A stretch of 45,078 nucleotides of DNA from Methylovulum sp. (GTDB lineage: Bacteria > Pseudomonadota > Gammaproteobacteria > Methylococcales > Methylomonadaceae): positions 1 to 45,078 of the forward strand of contig JAURZI010000090.1 of assembly GCA_030653435.1 (NCBI GenBank). Reading direction: 5' to 3'. Of this stretch, positions 8,412-18,000 are shown piece by piece; positions within the stretch are counted from its first letter, which is position 1; each line of letters opens with the position of its first letter. The notes under the pieces were generated by a model that worked only from the letters and a program-made list of their open reading frames with translations, was not told where the DNA came from and did not search any database. A program made the translations under genes and the position numbers.

Positions 8412-9995
8412 ATGAAAGAACTCCTCACAATATGGCAACATGATACCTGGCCGTCCGTCAAATCCACACAGCCTTTGGAAACCGGGGTTGGTGTCATTGA
8501 TGAAAGTGCTTTTAACACGATTGAAGTGGATAAGGTTTTTGAAGCCGTCAATTATGCATCAACAACCGTCGGTCAAGCTGTGTTATACCGCTCTTTGGCC
8601 CAGCCACTGGATAATCGTGATGACATCAGGGCAAAGCAGGAGGCGCTCGAAGAATTACGTCAGAATACGGCATTAAAAGACACCGTGGAAAACATCGTGC
8701 AAAACGCGGCGAGCCAGGAAAACAGTTTTTATTTATTATTGTTCGGCGATTTTTTAGGCTCGTTCGGTTCAGCGCGGGAAGGCCATGAAATTGAAGGTTA
8801 CGGTTATCCGCAATATAAAAAAGGCATAGGCTTTATGCGCGGGCTGGTCGAGGGCATTCAAGCCGCCGAAAGCCCTAAAAGCCCTTACTTAGCGAGTTTG
8901 TTTGGACGCATCACGGCTTTTGCCGATACGCGCCCTTATTCGTTAATGGAAGGCCCTGTCTATATCACTGAAAACGGTATCCAGTGCAAACAGGAAAGAA
9001 GCAGCTCATGGTCGCCCGCCGTCATTTTTGTGCCGCGCATCATCAAGCCGTTACTGTTAGCCTTGACATTCGCGGTGCTGTGGTTAGCCAACCACTTTGC
9101 CCCGGTGGACATCAGGCAGTCCATCCCTGACCAAGCCATTTTCCTTACCCCGCTGTTGCTGCTGTATTTTCCGATAGTGGGCGGGTTTGACCGCGACCAC
9201 TGCATCATCCCGTTACGCAACCTGTTTAAAAGCTCGCCCGCAGTTGCCCAAACCCTGGACGCGCTGGGGCAGCTGGACGAGCTGCTGTCATTTTTAAAAT
9301 TCGCCGACAACTTCGGACATGAAACCGTGTTACCGACGCTGATAAACAGCCCGCATCACCGGATAAACCTGGTTGACGCGAAAAATCCCGTATTGAGCAA
9401 AATCTACAACGATTATGTCGGCAATGACCTGGTACTGGAAGACGACAAACTGGTTCTGGTCACCGGGCCCAATAGCGGCGGCAAAACCGCATTTTGTAAA
9501 ACCATCACACAAATTCAACTGCTGGCGCAGACGGGTTGTTTTGTCCCCGCCAAATCGGCAACACTAACCGTTGCCGACAGGATTTTTTATCAGGTTCCTG
9601 AAATCAGTCATTTGAATGATGGCGAAGGCCGTTTTGGCACCGAGCTAAAACGCACCAAAGACATTTTCCTGGCCACGACGGCCAAGAGTCTGGTCGTACT
9701 GGATGAATTATCGGAAGGCACCACTTTTGAAGAGAAAATGGAATCGTCCTCGAATGTGCTCAATGGTTTTTACCGCAAAGGCAACAGTACTATCCTGATT
9801 ACGCATAACCATCAATTGGTCGATTTGTTCGTCAATCAAGGCATAGGTTTGCCGAAACAGGTTGAGTTTGCAAACGAAGCGCCAACGTATAAAGTCATCC
9901 CCGGCATTTCCCGCATCAGCCATGCTGACCGTGTTGCGAAAAAAATCGGGTTTTCCAAAGAAGACATAGACCATTATCTGGCGGATGCACCATGA
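8412..9995 (+). CDS. Membrane-inserted MutS-like ATPase
   Basis: This 527-residue protein ends in a MutS-type ATPase domain: Walker [11 protein letters not shown] at about residues 352–361, Walker [16 protein letters not shown] at about 428–442, and the switch motif ILITHNHQ at about 460. The N-terminal half has helical MutS core-like sequence but no mismatch-recognition domain. Two hydrophobic segments (about 208–226 and 243–259) lie between the core and the ATPase, which suggests membrane attachment. Related MutS-domain proteins of unknown role exist in other bacteria; this is not MutS or MutS2, which are longer and soluble. Its last codons overlap the start of purT (ATGA, 9992–9995), implying translational coupling. 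A DNA-repair role is not demonstrated by the sequence. Confidence 0.8.
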   Translation: MKELLTIWQHDTWPSVKSTQPLETGVGVIDESAFNTIEVDKVFEAVNYASTTVGQAVLYRSLAQPLDNRDDIRAKQEALEELRQNTALKDTVENIVQNAASQENSFYLLLFGDFLGSFGSAREGHEIEGYGYPQYKKGIGFMRGLVEGIQAAESPKSPYLASLFGRITAFADTRPYSLMEGPVYITENGIQCKQERSSSWSPAVIFVPRIIKPLLLALTFAVLWLANHFAPVDIRQSIPDQAIFLTPLLLLYFPIVGGFDRDHCIIPLRNLFKSSPAVAQTLDALGQLDELLSFLKFADNFGHETVLPTLINSPHHRINLVDAKNPVLSKIYNDYVGNDLVLEDDKLVLVTGPNSGGKTAFCKTITQIQLLAQTGCFVPAKSATLTVADRIFYQVPEISHLNDGEGRFGTELKRTKDIFLATTAKSLVVLDELSEGTTFEEKMESSSNVLNGFYRKGNSTILITHNHQLVDLFVNQGIGLPKQVEFANEAPTYKVIPGISRISHADRVAKKIGFSKEDIDHYLADAP

Positions 9996-11191
9996 AAATC
10001 GGCACGGCATTAACAAACAACGCGACCAAGGCCTTATTGCTGGGTAGCGGCGAACTCGGTAAAGAGATGGCTATTGCGCTGCAACGCTATGGCGTCGAAG
10101 TGATTGCCGTAGACCGTTACGCCAACGCACCCGCGCATCAGGTCGCGCATCGTTGGCATGCGGTGGACATGACCGATGCCGGGTCAATAAAAGCCATAAT
10201 AGCCCTGGAGCAACCGGATTTCATTATCCCAGAGCTGGAAGCGATAGCTACCGGCGCGTTGTTCGATATTGAAGAACAAGGCGGTTGTACCGTGGTGCCT
10301 AACGCCACGGCCATACAACTGACCATGAACCGCGAAGGCATCAGGGTACTGGCCGCACAGCAACTTAAAATACCGACCTCGGCTTACGCCTTTGCCGGAT
10401 CGTTTGCCGAGCTGGAAGCTGCGGTCAACAACGGCATCGGTTTCCCCTGTTTCGTCAAGCCGACCATGTCCTCATCAGGCAAGGGTCAGTCGCTGGTAAA
10501 CGACGCCGGACAACTGAAAGATGCCTGGGATTATGCCAGATCTGCGGGGCGTGTCGATACCGGCAAAGTCATCGTTGAAGCTAAAATTGATTTCGATTTT
10601 GAAATAACGTTATTGACCGTGCGGGCTTTAAATGCCGCGGGCGAAATCCAAACTTATTTTTGCGCGCCCATCGGTCATCGGCAGGAACACGGCGATTACC
10701 GCGAAAGCTGGCAACCGCAAGCGATGACACAGGCCGCGCTTGCAAAAGCCCAGGATATAGCCCTGAAAATAACCGACTGCATAGGCGGTTTAGGGTTGTT
10801 CGGCGTTGAACTGTTCGTCAAAAATGATGACGTCTGGTTTAGCGAGGTCAGTCCCAGGCCGCACGACACCGGGATGGTCACGTTGGCCACGCAAAAACAA
10901 AACGAGTTTGAGCTGCATGTCCGCGCGCTATTGGGACTGCCGGTCAATACCCGATTGCATTGCTGTGGCGCTAGCGCCGTTATTTTAGGTGGCATAGACG
11001 GGCGCGGCGTGTCTTACCATGGCTTGGAACAGGCGCTTGCCGTGCCTGACAGCGAAGTCCGCCTATTCGGTAAACCTGAAGCTTTTGTCAACCGACGTAT
11101 GGGGGTTGCCTTGGCCACTGCGGCAACCACCGATGAGGCCAGGATTAAAGCGGCTATCACCGCCAATATGATAGTGATTAAACCCGAATGA
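9992..11191 (+). CDS. purT: Formate-dependent phosphoribosylglycinamide formyltransferase PurT
   Basis: This 399-residue ATP-grasp enzyme makes formyl-GAR from GAR, formate and ATP in purine synthesis. The N-terminus has the Rossmann-like [20 protein letters not shown]; the ATP-grasp part shows [15 protein letters not shown] and [14 protein letters not shown], followed by [13 protein letters not shown], where the metal ligands lie. The C-terminal motif [18 protein letters not shown] is typical of PurT. Using formate directly would suit an organism that makes formate from one-carbon compounds, though PurT is also common elsewhere. The start codon overlaps the stop of the MutS-like gene by four bases, and the lytic transglycosylase follows 12 bases downstream. 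Confidence 0.95.
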   Translation: MKIGTALTNNATKALLLGSGELGKEMAIALQRYGVEVIAVDRYANAPAHQVAHRWHAVDMTDAGSIKAIIALEQPDFIIPELEAIATGALFDIEEQGGCTVVPNATAIQLTMNREGIRVLAAQQLKIPTSAYAFAGSFAELEAAVNNGIGFPCFVKPTMSSSGKGQSLVNDAGQLKDAWDYARSAGRVDTGKVIVEAKIDFDFEITLLTVRALNAAGEIQTYFCAPIGHRQEHGDYRESWQPQAMTQAALAKAQDIALKITDCIGGLGLFGVELFVKNDDVWFSEVSPRPHDTGMVTLATQKQNEFELHVRALLGLPVNTRLHCCGASAVILGGIDGRGVSYHGLEQALAVPDSEVRLFGKPEAFVNRRMGVALATAATTDEARIKAAITANMIVIKPE

Positions 11192-11203
11192 CAGGTAACA
11201 AAC

Positions 11204-11803
11204 ATGCTGAGAATTGCACTTATATTATTTACCGCATTAATATCGAGCTTAGTAATGCCACAGCTTGCCGTGGCCGACATTTACAAATTTGTCGATAGGG
11301 ACGGACGCATCTACTACACCGACCAACCTAAAAACAACAAATACAAACGCATTATCAAGAGCAGGGCATCCAGTTTTTTTAGCAGTTATACGCCTAAAAG
11401 CCATGGCTATTCGACCGCCAACAAACAACGTTTTTCAGTTCTGATCGAGCAGGCCGCATTCAGGCATCAAGTTGACCCGAAACTGGTCCATGCCGTTATC
11501 CAAACCGAATCCGCCTATAATTCAACCGCGATTTCATCAGCAGGCGCTGTGGGCCTGATGCAATTGATGCCCGATACCGCAAGGCGCTTCGGCGTTTATG
11601 ATCGCAACGACCCCGACCAGAATGTGGACGGTGGCACCCGCTATCTGAAGCACTTAATCGGCTTATTCGGGCCTAATCTGGATCTGGCCGTCGCCGCGTA
11701 TAATGCCGGCGAAAATGCCGTTATCAAATACAATCATTCCATCCCGCCTTATCCTGAAACGCAAAATTACGTCAAACAGGTACTGGCGTTATATAACCGG
11801 TAG
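11204..11803 (+). CDS. Lytic murein transglycosylase, SLT domain, with DUF4124-like N-terminus
   Basis: This 199-residue exported protein cleaves peptidoglycan to 1,6-anhydro-muropeptides. It has a signal peptide (residues 1–24), a short DUF4124-like segment (IYKFVDRDGRIYYTDQP) and a C-terminal SLT domain with the catalytic glutamate at 102 (IQTESAYN), then GAVGLMQLMPDTARRFGV and LAVAAYNAGENAV. It is far smaller than Slt70 and resembles the compact SLT proteins of many gammaproteobacteria. An AGGT ribosome site precedes the ATG, and the gap to purT is only 12 bases, so cotranscription is likely. Downstream it faces psd, with a hairpin between the two. Confidence 0.9.
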   Translation: MLRIALILFTALISSLVMPQLAVADIYKFVDRDGRIYYTDQPKNNKYKRIIKSRASSFFSSYTPKSHGYSTANKQRFSVLIEQAAFRHQVDPKLVHAVIQTESAYNSTAISSAGAVGLMQLMPDTARRFGVYDRNDPDQNVDGGTRYLKHLIGLFGPNLDLAVAAYNAGENAVIKYNHSIPPYPETQNYVKQVLALYNR

Positions 11804-11834
11804 CCCTAATGCAGGAGGCTTGATCGCAACCGTC

Positions 11835-11853
11835 GCGCCTAGTTTCTAGGCGC
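11835..11853. terminator. Hairpin between convergent genes
   Basis: GCGCCTAG and CTAGGCGC form a perfect 8-base stem with a TTT loop, 32 bases after the transglycosylase stop and before the psd stop on the opposite strand. A second small palindrome (ACGGTT–AA–AACCGT, about 11883–11896) lies right after the psd stop. Neither has a clear T-tract, so they may stabilise transcript ends rather than act as classical intrinsic terminators. Confidence 0.45.
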
Positions 11854-11897
11854 TAGCGTTGGACAGTGTATCTTGCAGTGTTTACGGTTAAAACCGT

Positions 11898-12755
11898 TTA
11901 CACCACCGACCCAATTTTCTCACCCAAGCGCACCACGCTATCGGCGTTAAAGCCCTTGTTCCAGCGTATTTTATTCTGGCCGAACAGCACAATAATCGTC
12001 GAACCCATATTAAAACGGCCCATTTCCGCGCCCATAGCTAACGTAGGGGCGTTATCCCGGTATTGCCAACTACGCACAGCAGCCATCGTGGGCGGCGTGA
12101 CGACGCCGTGCCAAACCGTTTCAATACTGGATACAAAAATAGCGCCCACCAGCACCAGCGCCATAGGGCCGGCCTCAGTGTCAAACAAACAGCAAACACG
12201 TTCATTTCTGGCAAATAATCCCGGCACTGAACGGGTTGTAGCGGTGTTCACGCTGAATAGACGGCCGGGCACATGCACCATCTCCTTTAATGTGCCGGTC
12301 AAGGGCATGTGTAACCGGTGGTAATCCTTAGGCGACAAATAAACCGTTGCAAAGCTGCCATTAACAAAAGCGGCTGCGCGTTCCGTACTGCCGCCCAATA
12401 AGTCGAGTGCAGTAAAGCTTTTGCCTTTGGCCTGAAAAATATGGCCTTCGGTAATGTTTCCGGCTTGGCTGACCGCGCCATCGGCAGGACAGGCAATAGC
12501 ATGCGGCTCGGCCGTCACAGGCCTAAGTCCGGGCTTTAGTTCACGGGTGAAAAAATGGTTAAAACTTTTAAAGGCATGGATGTCCTGCTCCAATGCTTCA
12601 TCCATATTGACGCCGTAATGCCTGACAACCTGGCGGATAAGCAGATTTTTCACTGCCGGGTTTTCAGCGTGCGTTAACCTGGACATTATTCTGGACAAGC
12701 CATGCTGAGGCAAAACGTATTGGGGTAAGGTGGTCAAGGCTTCTTTAAGCGTCAT
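11898..12755 (-). CDS. psd: Phosphatidylserine decarboxylase proenzyme
   Basis: This 285-residue protein makes phosphatidylethanolamine from phosphatidylserine at the inner membrane. The chain self-cleaves to produce a pyruvoyl cofactor at the serine of the GS motif (MGSTIIVLF, Ser252). Other features are FNHFFTRELKPGLRP, ACPADGAVSQAG and LSPKDYHRLHMPLTG, containing the conserved Asp/His of the self-cleavage triad. The length matches E. coli Psd-type enzymes. It begins 9 bases after the queF stop on the same strand, so the two probably share a transcript. Confidence 0.95.
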   Translation of the reverse strand: MTLKEALTTLPQYVLPQHGLSRIMSRLTHAENPAVKNLLIRQVVRHYGVNMDEALEQDIHAFKSFNHFFTRELKPGLRPVTAEPHAIACPADGAVSQAGNITEGHIFQAKGKSFTALDLLGGSTERAAAFVNGSFATVYLSPKDYHRLHMPLTGTLKEMVHVPGRLFSVNTATTRSVPGLFARNERVCCLFDTEAGPMALVLVGAIFVSSIETVWHGVVTPPTMAAVRSWQYRDNAPTLAMGAEMGRFNMGSTIIVLFGQNKIRWNKGFNADSVVRLGEKIGSVV

Positions 12756-12764
12756 GGTAATGCC

Positions 12765-13154
12765 TTAAGGCAGTTGGATGAGTTCAGGGGCAAGCCAATC
12801 GGGGTTACGGTGCTCCACCACGACAGTGGTATAGATGCCGCCGCGCACATTAAACTCAGCACGTATCCGCATAAAGTTAGGCGCAACCGCGCTGACCAAA
12901 TCGTTGAGAATTTCATTGCTGACGGCTTCATGGAATGCGCCTTGGTCACGAAATGCCCACATGTAGAGTTTTAAGGATTTCAGTTCCACACACAGCTCTG
13001 CCGGCACGTATTCAATTTGTAGCGTGGCAAAATCAGGCTGGCCTGTTTTAGGGCAAAGGCAGGTGAATTCAGGAATATCAATGCGGATTGTGTAATCACG
13101 TCCGGGTTGCGGGTTAACGAAGGTTTCGAGTTCTTTACTGGCTTGTGTGCTCAT
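12765..13154 (-). CDS. queF: NADPH-dependent 7-cyano-7-deazaguanine reductase QueF (short, unimodular type)
   Basis: This 129-residue enzyme reduces preQ0 to preQ1 in queuosine synthesis. The catalytic cysteine is Cys34 in [13 protein letters not shown], with the conserved Asp at 41, and the QueF substrate/NADPH motif is [20 protein letters not shown] at 57–76. It belongs to the short class, like the B. subtilis enzyme, rather than the two-module E. coli enzyme. GTP cyclohydrolase I, which starts the pathway, is encoded about 5.5 kb away. I see no preQ1 riboswitch upstream. psd follows closely on the same strand. Confidence 0.93.
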   Translation of the reverse strand: MSTQASKELETFVNPQPGRDYTIRIDIPEFTCLCPKTGQPDFATLQIEYVPAELCVELKSLKLYMWAFRDQGAFHEAVSNEILNDLVSAVAPNFMRIRAEFNVRGGIYTTVVVEHRNPDWLAPELIQLP

Positions 13155-13547
13155 AGCGTAGTTATAGTGGGTTAAAATGAAGCTTATTCTATCAGCTTTG
13201 GTGCAGCAACACTGCGGTGCCGGAATTTTAATAATGCCAGTGTTGACAGCTATTCATCGCCTGCGTGCACGTCCGTGACGGCAATGGCTATGAGATGACA
13301 GTAAACCTGACAATCTTCAATATAAGCCTACCTATCAATCGATGCAATCAGTCTACACGTCGATAAGTTCTCCGCGACGAGCCGCTTGCTGTCGCCGGTT
13401 TAAGAAAATCCCTGTATCTCCAAACAAGACAGCTTGCTCATAATAACCTATTGTTATATATGTCTTTATATTAAAAACAGACCGGTGGAGGGTAAGCGTC
13501 TATGAGAAAATAAGCGCTCGTGCTAACATCCGTTTGCACCCATAACG
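13155..13547. other. Divergent intergenic region between queF and the HbpS-like gene
   Basis: About 400 bases without a supported gene. An AT-rich stretch around 13441–13475 (TAACCTATTGTTATATATG) could hold a promoter for the rightward gene. I looked for a preQ1-type leader upstream of queF and found none. Confidence 0.4.
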
Positions 13548-13565
13548 CGGCTTAAGTTTAAGCCG
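13548..13565. promoter_or_regulatory. 18-base palindrome upstream of the secreted HbpS-like gene
   Basis: CGGCTTAA and TTAAGCCG are perfect 8-base arms separated by GT, ending 59 bases before the chosen start codon at 13625. The short spacer makes it a poor RNA hairpin but a good candidate operator for a dimeric regulator. The bound protein is unknown. Confidence 0.45.
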
Positions 13566-13624
13566 GATTAACCATAGACATGAGTGCATCACAAATCATT
13601 AAAACAAACTATGACGAGGTGACC

Positions 13625-14413
13625 ATGAATAACAAAATTTATACATCGGCAATAATATTAGGCCTGGCACTTGGCGGCAATACTGCTTTTGCCAAGCCCT
13701 GCGACGGGTTGCCTAGCCGTGCGACTTTAGAATCCGCGTTAAAAGCAGCCCAAATCCAGCCCAATGGCGGGTTCGGCCTGCACATGTGGGCAACTATTGT
13801 TAACAGGGCGGGTATCGTTTGCGCCGTTGCCCATTCAGGCGCCAATTCCGGCGAACAATGGCCGGGCAGCAGAGTGATTTCAGCACAAAAAGCCAATACT
13901 GCAAACGCCTTCAGCTTACCCGGCTTAGCGCTGTCCACCGCTAACCTTTATTCTGCCACGCAGCCGGGTGGAAGCCTGTACGGCTTGCAGGAAAGCAATC
14001 CGGTCAATACTTCCGTTGCTTATGCCGGTTTGTTTGCAAAATATGGCACGGACGACGATGCGCTGATCGGTAAAAAAATAGGCGGCATCAATGTGTTTGG
14101 CGGAGGTTTGGCATTATACGATGCGAATAACAAAATTGTCGGGGGCCTAGGGGTCAGCGGCGACTCTTCCTGCGCGGACCATAATATTGCATGGCGGACA
14201 CGGTTTGCCTTGGGCCTGGATCACGTACCGTCCGGTGTGGCAACCGCAGGCGACGACAATATCGTCTATGACATCACCAATGGCGATACATCAACCGTCA
14301 ACGAAGTCCCTGCATTAGGCAAAAGCGCAAACGGCTGGGGGCATCCGAGCTGTACTCCAGCAGCAAAAAGCATTGCGGAAAGCTTCAAAAAAGCAGGTTC
14401 AGGCACCCTCTAA
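13625..14413 (+). CDS. Secreted GlcG/HbpS family heme-binding-like protein
   Basis: The 262-residue protein has a signal peptide (residues 1–23, ending NTAFA) and a domain related to the GlcG/HbpS family: early LESALKAAQIQ, then SRVISAQKANTANAF, and GGLALYDANNKIVGGLGVSGDSSCADHNIAWRT (given here only for its order), the usual GG–GVSGD signature. HbpS proteins bind heme and in Streptomyces report redox stress; GlcG has no firm role. This version is about twice the length of the cytoplasmic homologue at 23740–24168 and carries extra internal and C-terminal segments with several cysteines. I chose the ATG at 13625 because GAGGTGACC precedes it directly and the signal peptide then begins at residue 1. 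Substrate and heme binding are inferred from the family. Confidence 0.8.
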   Translation: MNNKIYTSAIILGLALGGNTAFAKPCDGLPSRATLESALKAAQIQPNGGFGLHMWATIVNRAGIVCAVAHSGANSGEQWPGSRVISAQKANTANAFSLPGLALSTANLYSATQPGGSLYGLQESNPVNTSVAYAGLFAKYGTDDDALIGKKIGGINVFGGGLALYDANNKIVGGLGVSGDSSCADHNIAWRTRFALGLDHVPSGVATAGDDNIVYDITNGDTSTVNEVPALGKSANGWGHPSCTPAAKSIAESFKKAGSGTL

Positions 14414-14430
14414 CACATTCTGACATAACC

Positions 14431-14462
14431 CCGTTTGTGCCGTCGGCGCATGGCACAAACGG
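14431..14462 (+). terminator. Hairpin after the secreted HbpS-like gene
   Basis: CCGTTTGTGCC and GGCACAAACGG form a perfect 11-base stem with a 10-base loop, 17 bases after the stop codon. No run of T follows, so it may be a transcript-end hairpin or a weak terminator. Confidence 0.5.
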
Positions 14463-14633
14463 TGGATTCAGATTGCCCCAGACACTTTGCAGATTTTGTT
14501 TCCTGACTGGCTAGCCACCCCGTTGACAACACATAACGCTCGCTTATCTGCTGCTGTTTTAGCAGCTTCTTAAGCAAACCGGCAAGAACTGTAATAAGAT
14601 AGCGACAGTTTAATCTTGATAGAGGTTTTCAAC

Positions 14634-14972
14634 ATGCGCCGTTTTATTTTAATGAGTTTTCTCGCGTTACCCGTCTTGGCTGCTGATGAGCCTCAGCCCG
14701 ATCTTGAATCCTTGCCTGAAGTGCCCGCCCCGCCTGTGCCGGTGCAGAGCGGCGAAACGCTGGAGCCCGACATTACGATCATCCGCCGCGAAAAAAAGAC
14801 CATCCAGGAGTTTCGTAGAGGCGGCAGGCTTTATATGATTAAAATCGTGCCCGATATAGGCCCGCCTTATTATTTTCTCGACACCAACGGCGATGGCAAA
14901 ATGGATGTCCGTAGCAGCGATCTCGATCAGGGCAGCCATATCAATATGTGGAAACTCTTGGAATGGAAATGA
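14634..14972 (+). CDS. DUF2782 family exported protein
   Basis: This 112-residue protein starts with a short signal peptide (MRRFILMSFLALPVLAA) and a proline-rich linker. The conserved part (ITIIRREKKTIQEFRRGGRLYMIKIVP, seen as two halves, then IGPPYYFLDTNGDGKMD) matches DUF2782, a small family of unknown function common in beta- and gammaproteobacteria. Family members are often encoded beside polA or thrB-type genes, which is not the case here. I chose the ATG at 14634, which follows AGAGG, over an in-frame ATG at 14616. The protein is predicted to be periplasmic. Confidence 0.8.
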   Translation: MRRFILMSFLALPVLAADEPQPDLESLPEVPAPPVPVQSGETLEPDITIIRREKKTIQEFRRGGRLYMIKIVPDIGPPYYFLDTNGDGKMDVRSSDLDQGSHINMWKLLEWK

Positions 14973-14978
14973 GCCCAA

Positions 14979-14999
14979 AGGGCGCGCACGGCGCGCCCT
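14979..14999. repeat. GC-rich palindromic repeat (REP-like), copy 1
   Basis: AGGGCGCGC and GCGCGCCCT form a perfect 9-base stem with a 3-base loop between two convergent genes. Similar GTAGGGCG…GCGCGCC sequences recur near 23676–23702 and 32889–32951, so this is probably one copy of a dispersed palindromic family. It may also end transcripts from both sides, although it lacks a T-tract. Confidence 0.5.
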
Positions 15000-15028
15000 A
15001 CGCTAAGCTTAACAACCTCTATACACCT

Positions 15029-18000
15029 CTAGCCGCGCAACAATTGCACAAAGGCCGCTGCCGGCAAGGGTTTGCTTTTCAAATAACCCTGGTATAAATC
15101 GCAGCCTTTACCTTGTAAAAAAGCCAGCTGCGGCAGGGTTTCGACACCTTCGGCGAGGACTTTAAAACCCAGAATATGCCCCATCGCGATAATGCTTGCA
15201 GCAATTTCCATATCATCATTATCATGGGGAATGTCGTCGATAAAGCTTTTGTCGATTTTTAACACATCCAACGGAAAGCGTTTTAAATAAGCCAATGACG
15301 AGTAACCGGTGCCAAAGTCATCAATCGCCAGACGCACCCCCTGATTCCGCAGCTTGTTAAGAATATCCACAGCCTCTTCTTCCCGTTCCATCAGCCCGCT
15401 CTCGGTCAGTTCCAGCTCCAAATAACGGGCCGGGAATCCTGTTTCCGCCAACACCTCCGACACCAGTTCGCCGACATCGCTCTGGATAAACTGATGCGGC
15501 GACACATTGACCGCCAAAATCAGTGGCGGCAAGCCTTCATCCAGCCATTGCTTGCCCTGGCGGCAGGTTTCGCGCAATACCCAGGCACCTACCGGGATAA
15601 TCAAACCGGTGTCTTCGGCCAGCGGAATAAACCGTGCAGGCGGTATCAAGCCTTCTGTAGGGTCTTGCCAACGCACCAGCGCTTCGGCACCGACGATGCA
15701 ACCAGAGACGATATCAACCTGGGGTTGGTAATAAACGCATAATTCGTTTTGGGCGATGGCCTTACGCAACCGGGCTTCCAGCTCTATACGGGTGCGTGCG
15801 GCAATGGTCAGTTCATCGGAAAAATAAGCATAGCGCCCTCGCCCCTGGGCTTTAGCCAGATACAGCGCGGTGTCTGCCTGTTGCAGCAACATTTCCGGCG
15901 TGTCTGCGTGCTGTGGGTACAGGCTGATGCCGACGCTGACGCCTATCCGCACATCGCCCCACTGGCTAAGCTGATAGGATTCGCTTAAATCGGCAATGAT
16001 GGACTTGGCTAAGCGGCCGGCATCTTCCGGCGCGCTAATATCTTCCAGCAACACGGTAAATTCATCACCACCCAGACGGGCGACGGTATCGGCTTTACGC
16101 AATCTGCCCATCAGCCGTTCGGCAACCTGTTGCAGCAATTCATCACCCGCCAAATGCCCAAAACTATCATTGATATTTTTAAAATGATCCAGATCAAGCA
16201 TCATCAAAGCCATTTGCTTGCCTTCGCGCAGAGCTAGGTCGATAGCGTGTTTCAGCCTATAAAATAGTAGCAAACGGTTAGGCAAACGGGTTAGTGAATC
16301 GTGATGGGCCAGATACTCAAGCTGGCTTTCCGTTTCCTTAAGCTTGGACATATCGGTGAATACGGCAACATAATGCGATACATGACCCAGCTCATCGGTC
16401 ACCGCGCTGATACTCAATAACTCAGGAAAAATATCGCCGTTTTTGCGCCGGTTCCAGATCTCGCCCTGCCAGTGGCCTTGCGTCAGGATGGATTCCCACA
16501 TCTGCTGGTAAAAACTATCATCGTGCAAGCCCGAACCCAACAGTGATGGCTGCATACCCCGCACGTCGGACTCGCTATAACCGGTAATAGCGGTAAAGGC
16601 GCGGTTGACCGTAAGGATATTGCGGTCGGCATCGGTAATCATAAAGCCTTCGCCGCTTTGCTCGAATACCTTGCTGGTAAGTTTTAGCTGCGTTTCGGCC
16701 TGTTTGCGCTCGGTGATGTCAAAGACGATGGCAATATGGTAATCAGGACTCGCACCGCTTACCCACATCGGCGACACCGTCAAGCTCACCCATTTAGTGC
16801 TGCCGTCTTTACAAAAATAGCGTTTTTCCAGCGTAAATTCGCTAATTTTTCCGGCATTAAGCCGCTCTTTATAAAAACGATCCAGCGCCACATCATCAGG
16901 ATGGGTCAGCTCAATAAAGTCCGCGCCTTGCATCTCTTTACGCGTATAGCCCAAAATGTCGCAATATTTTTGATTGATACGGACACATCGGTTGCTTGCG
17001 GTTTCAACCTGGGCAACACCGACAGCCGCCTGCTCGAAGACGACGCGGAAACGCGATTCACTCTCCCGCAACGCGGCTTCAGCTAATTTACGCTCAGTAA
17101 TATCGTCAAAAACAGCGACAAAAAATCCGGGTTCGGGACAGTAAACAGAGATAATCAGCCACTGGTTGTTAGGTTTGAAATCAAACTCAAAAACCTCAGG
17201 GACACCGGTGGCGGCAACCCGTCCATAGATCTCGAACAACTCAGGGCTGAGTTCTTTAAGTCCCGGAATAACAACACTAACCGGTTTACCGACAACATCA
17301 TCCAAACCCGTTATCCGCGTGAAAGCGTTATTGACATCCAGATAGACAAAGTCCACCGGTTGACCGCCTGCATCGTACTGCATCTGACAATAGGCATAAC
17401 CGCTAATCATATTCTCAAACAGTGAGCGGTAACGCTGCTCGCTCGCTCCCAATGCAATCTCGGCCTGCTTGCGTACCGTAATGTCGCGGGTGACACCCAA
17501 CAGCAATTCAATCTTGCCGTCCGCTTCACTACGCAGCGGCGCATAATGAGTTTCAAGCCAGCGCGGCCTGCCCTTTAAACTGATGATCTCAAATTCCAAA
17601 ACGCCACTCTGACCTTGCAGCGTGCGTTGATGCAAATCGACAAACGGTTTCCGGTATGCCGGCAGTAAAAAGTTAACCAAACCATGCTGCTGCACGGCTT
17701 CCAGGCTATCGGCCTCCAGCATCGCAAGCCCCGCCCGGTTCATATCCAAAAGATGACCCGCTGCATCAACAATTTTTACACATTCCGGTTCGTTTTCGAT
17801 GATGGTCCGTAAGCGCTGTTCGCTCTCCTGGAAGGACAATTCCGCCAGTTTGCGGGACGTAATATTTTCATGCACGACCACTGCGCCACGCCGAGCACCC
17901 TGTAACGGCGAGACATGCATCAGAAACCAGCGGCGCTCAGTCGGCGAATGGCATGGGTATTCCATGCTGAACTCCGGCGATGCGCCTGCCAATACCGCCA

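Noticed and set aside
13155-13300. Possible preQ1 riboswitch upstream of queF
   Set aside because: No short H-type pseudoknot with the expected A-rich tail was visible.
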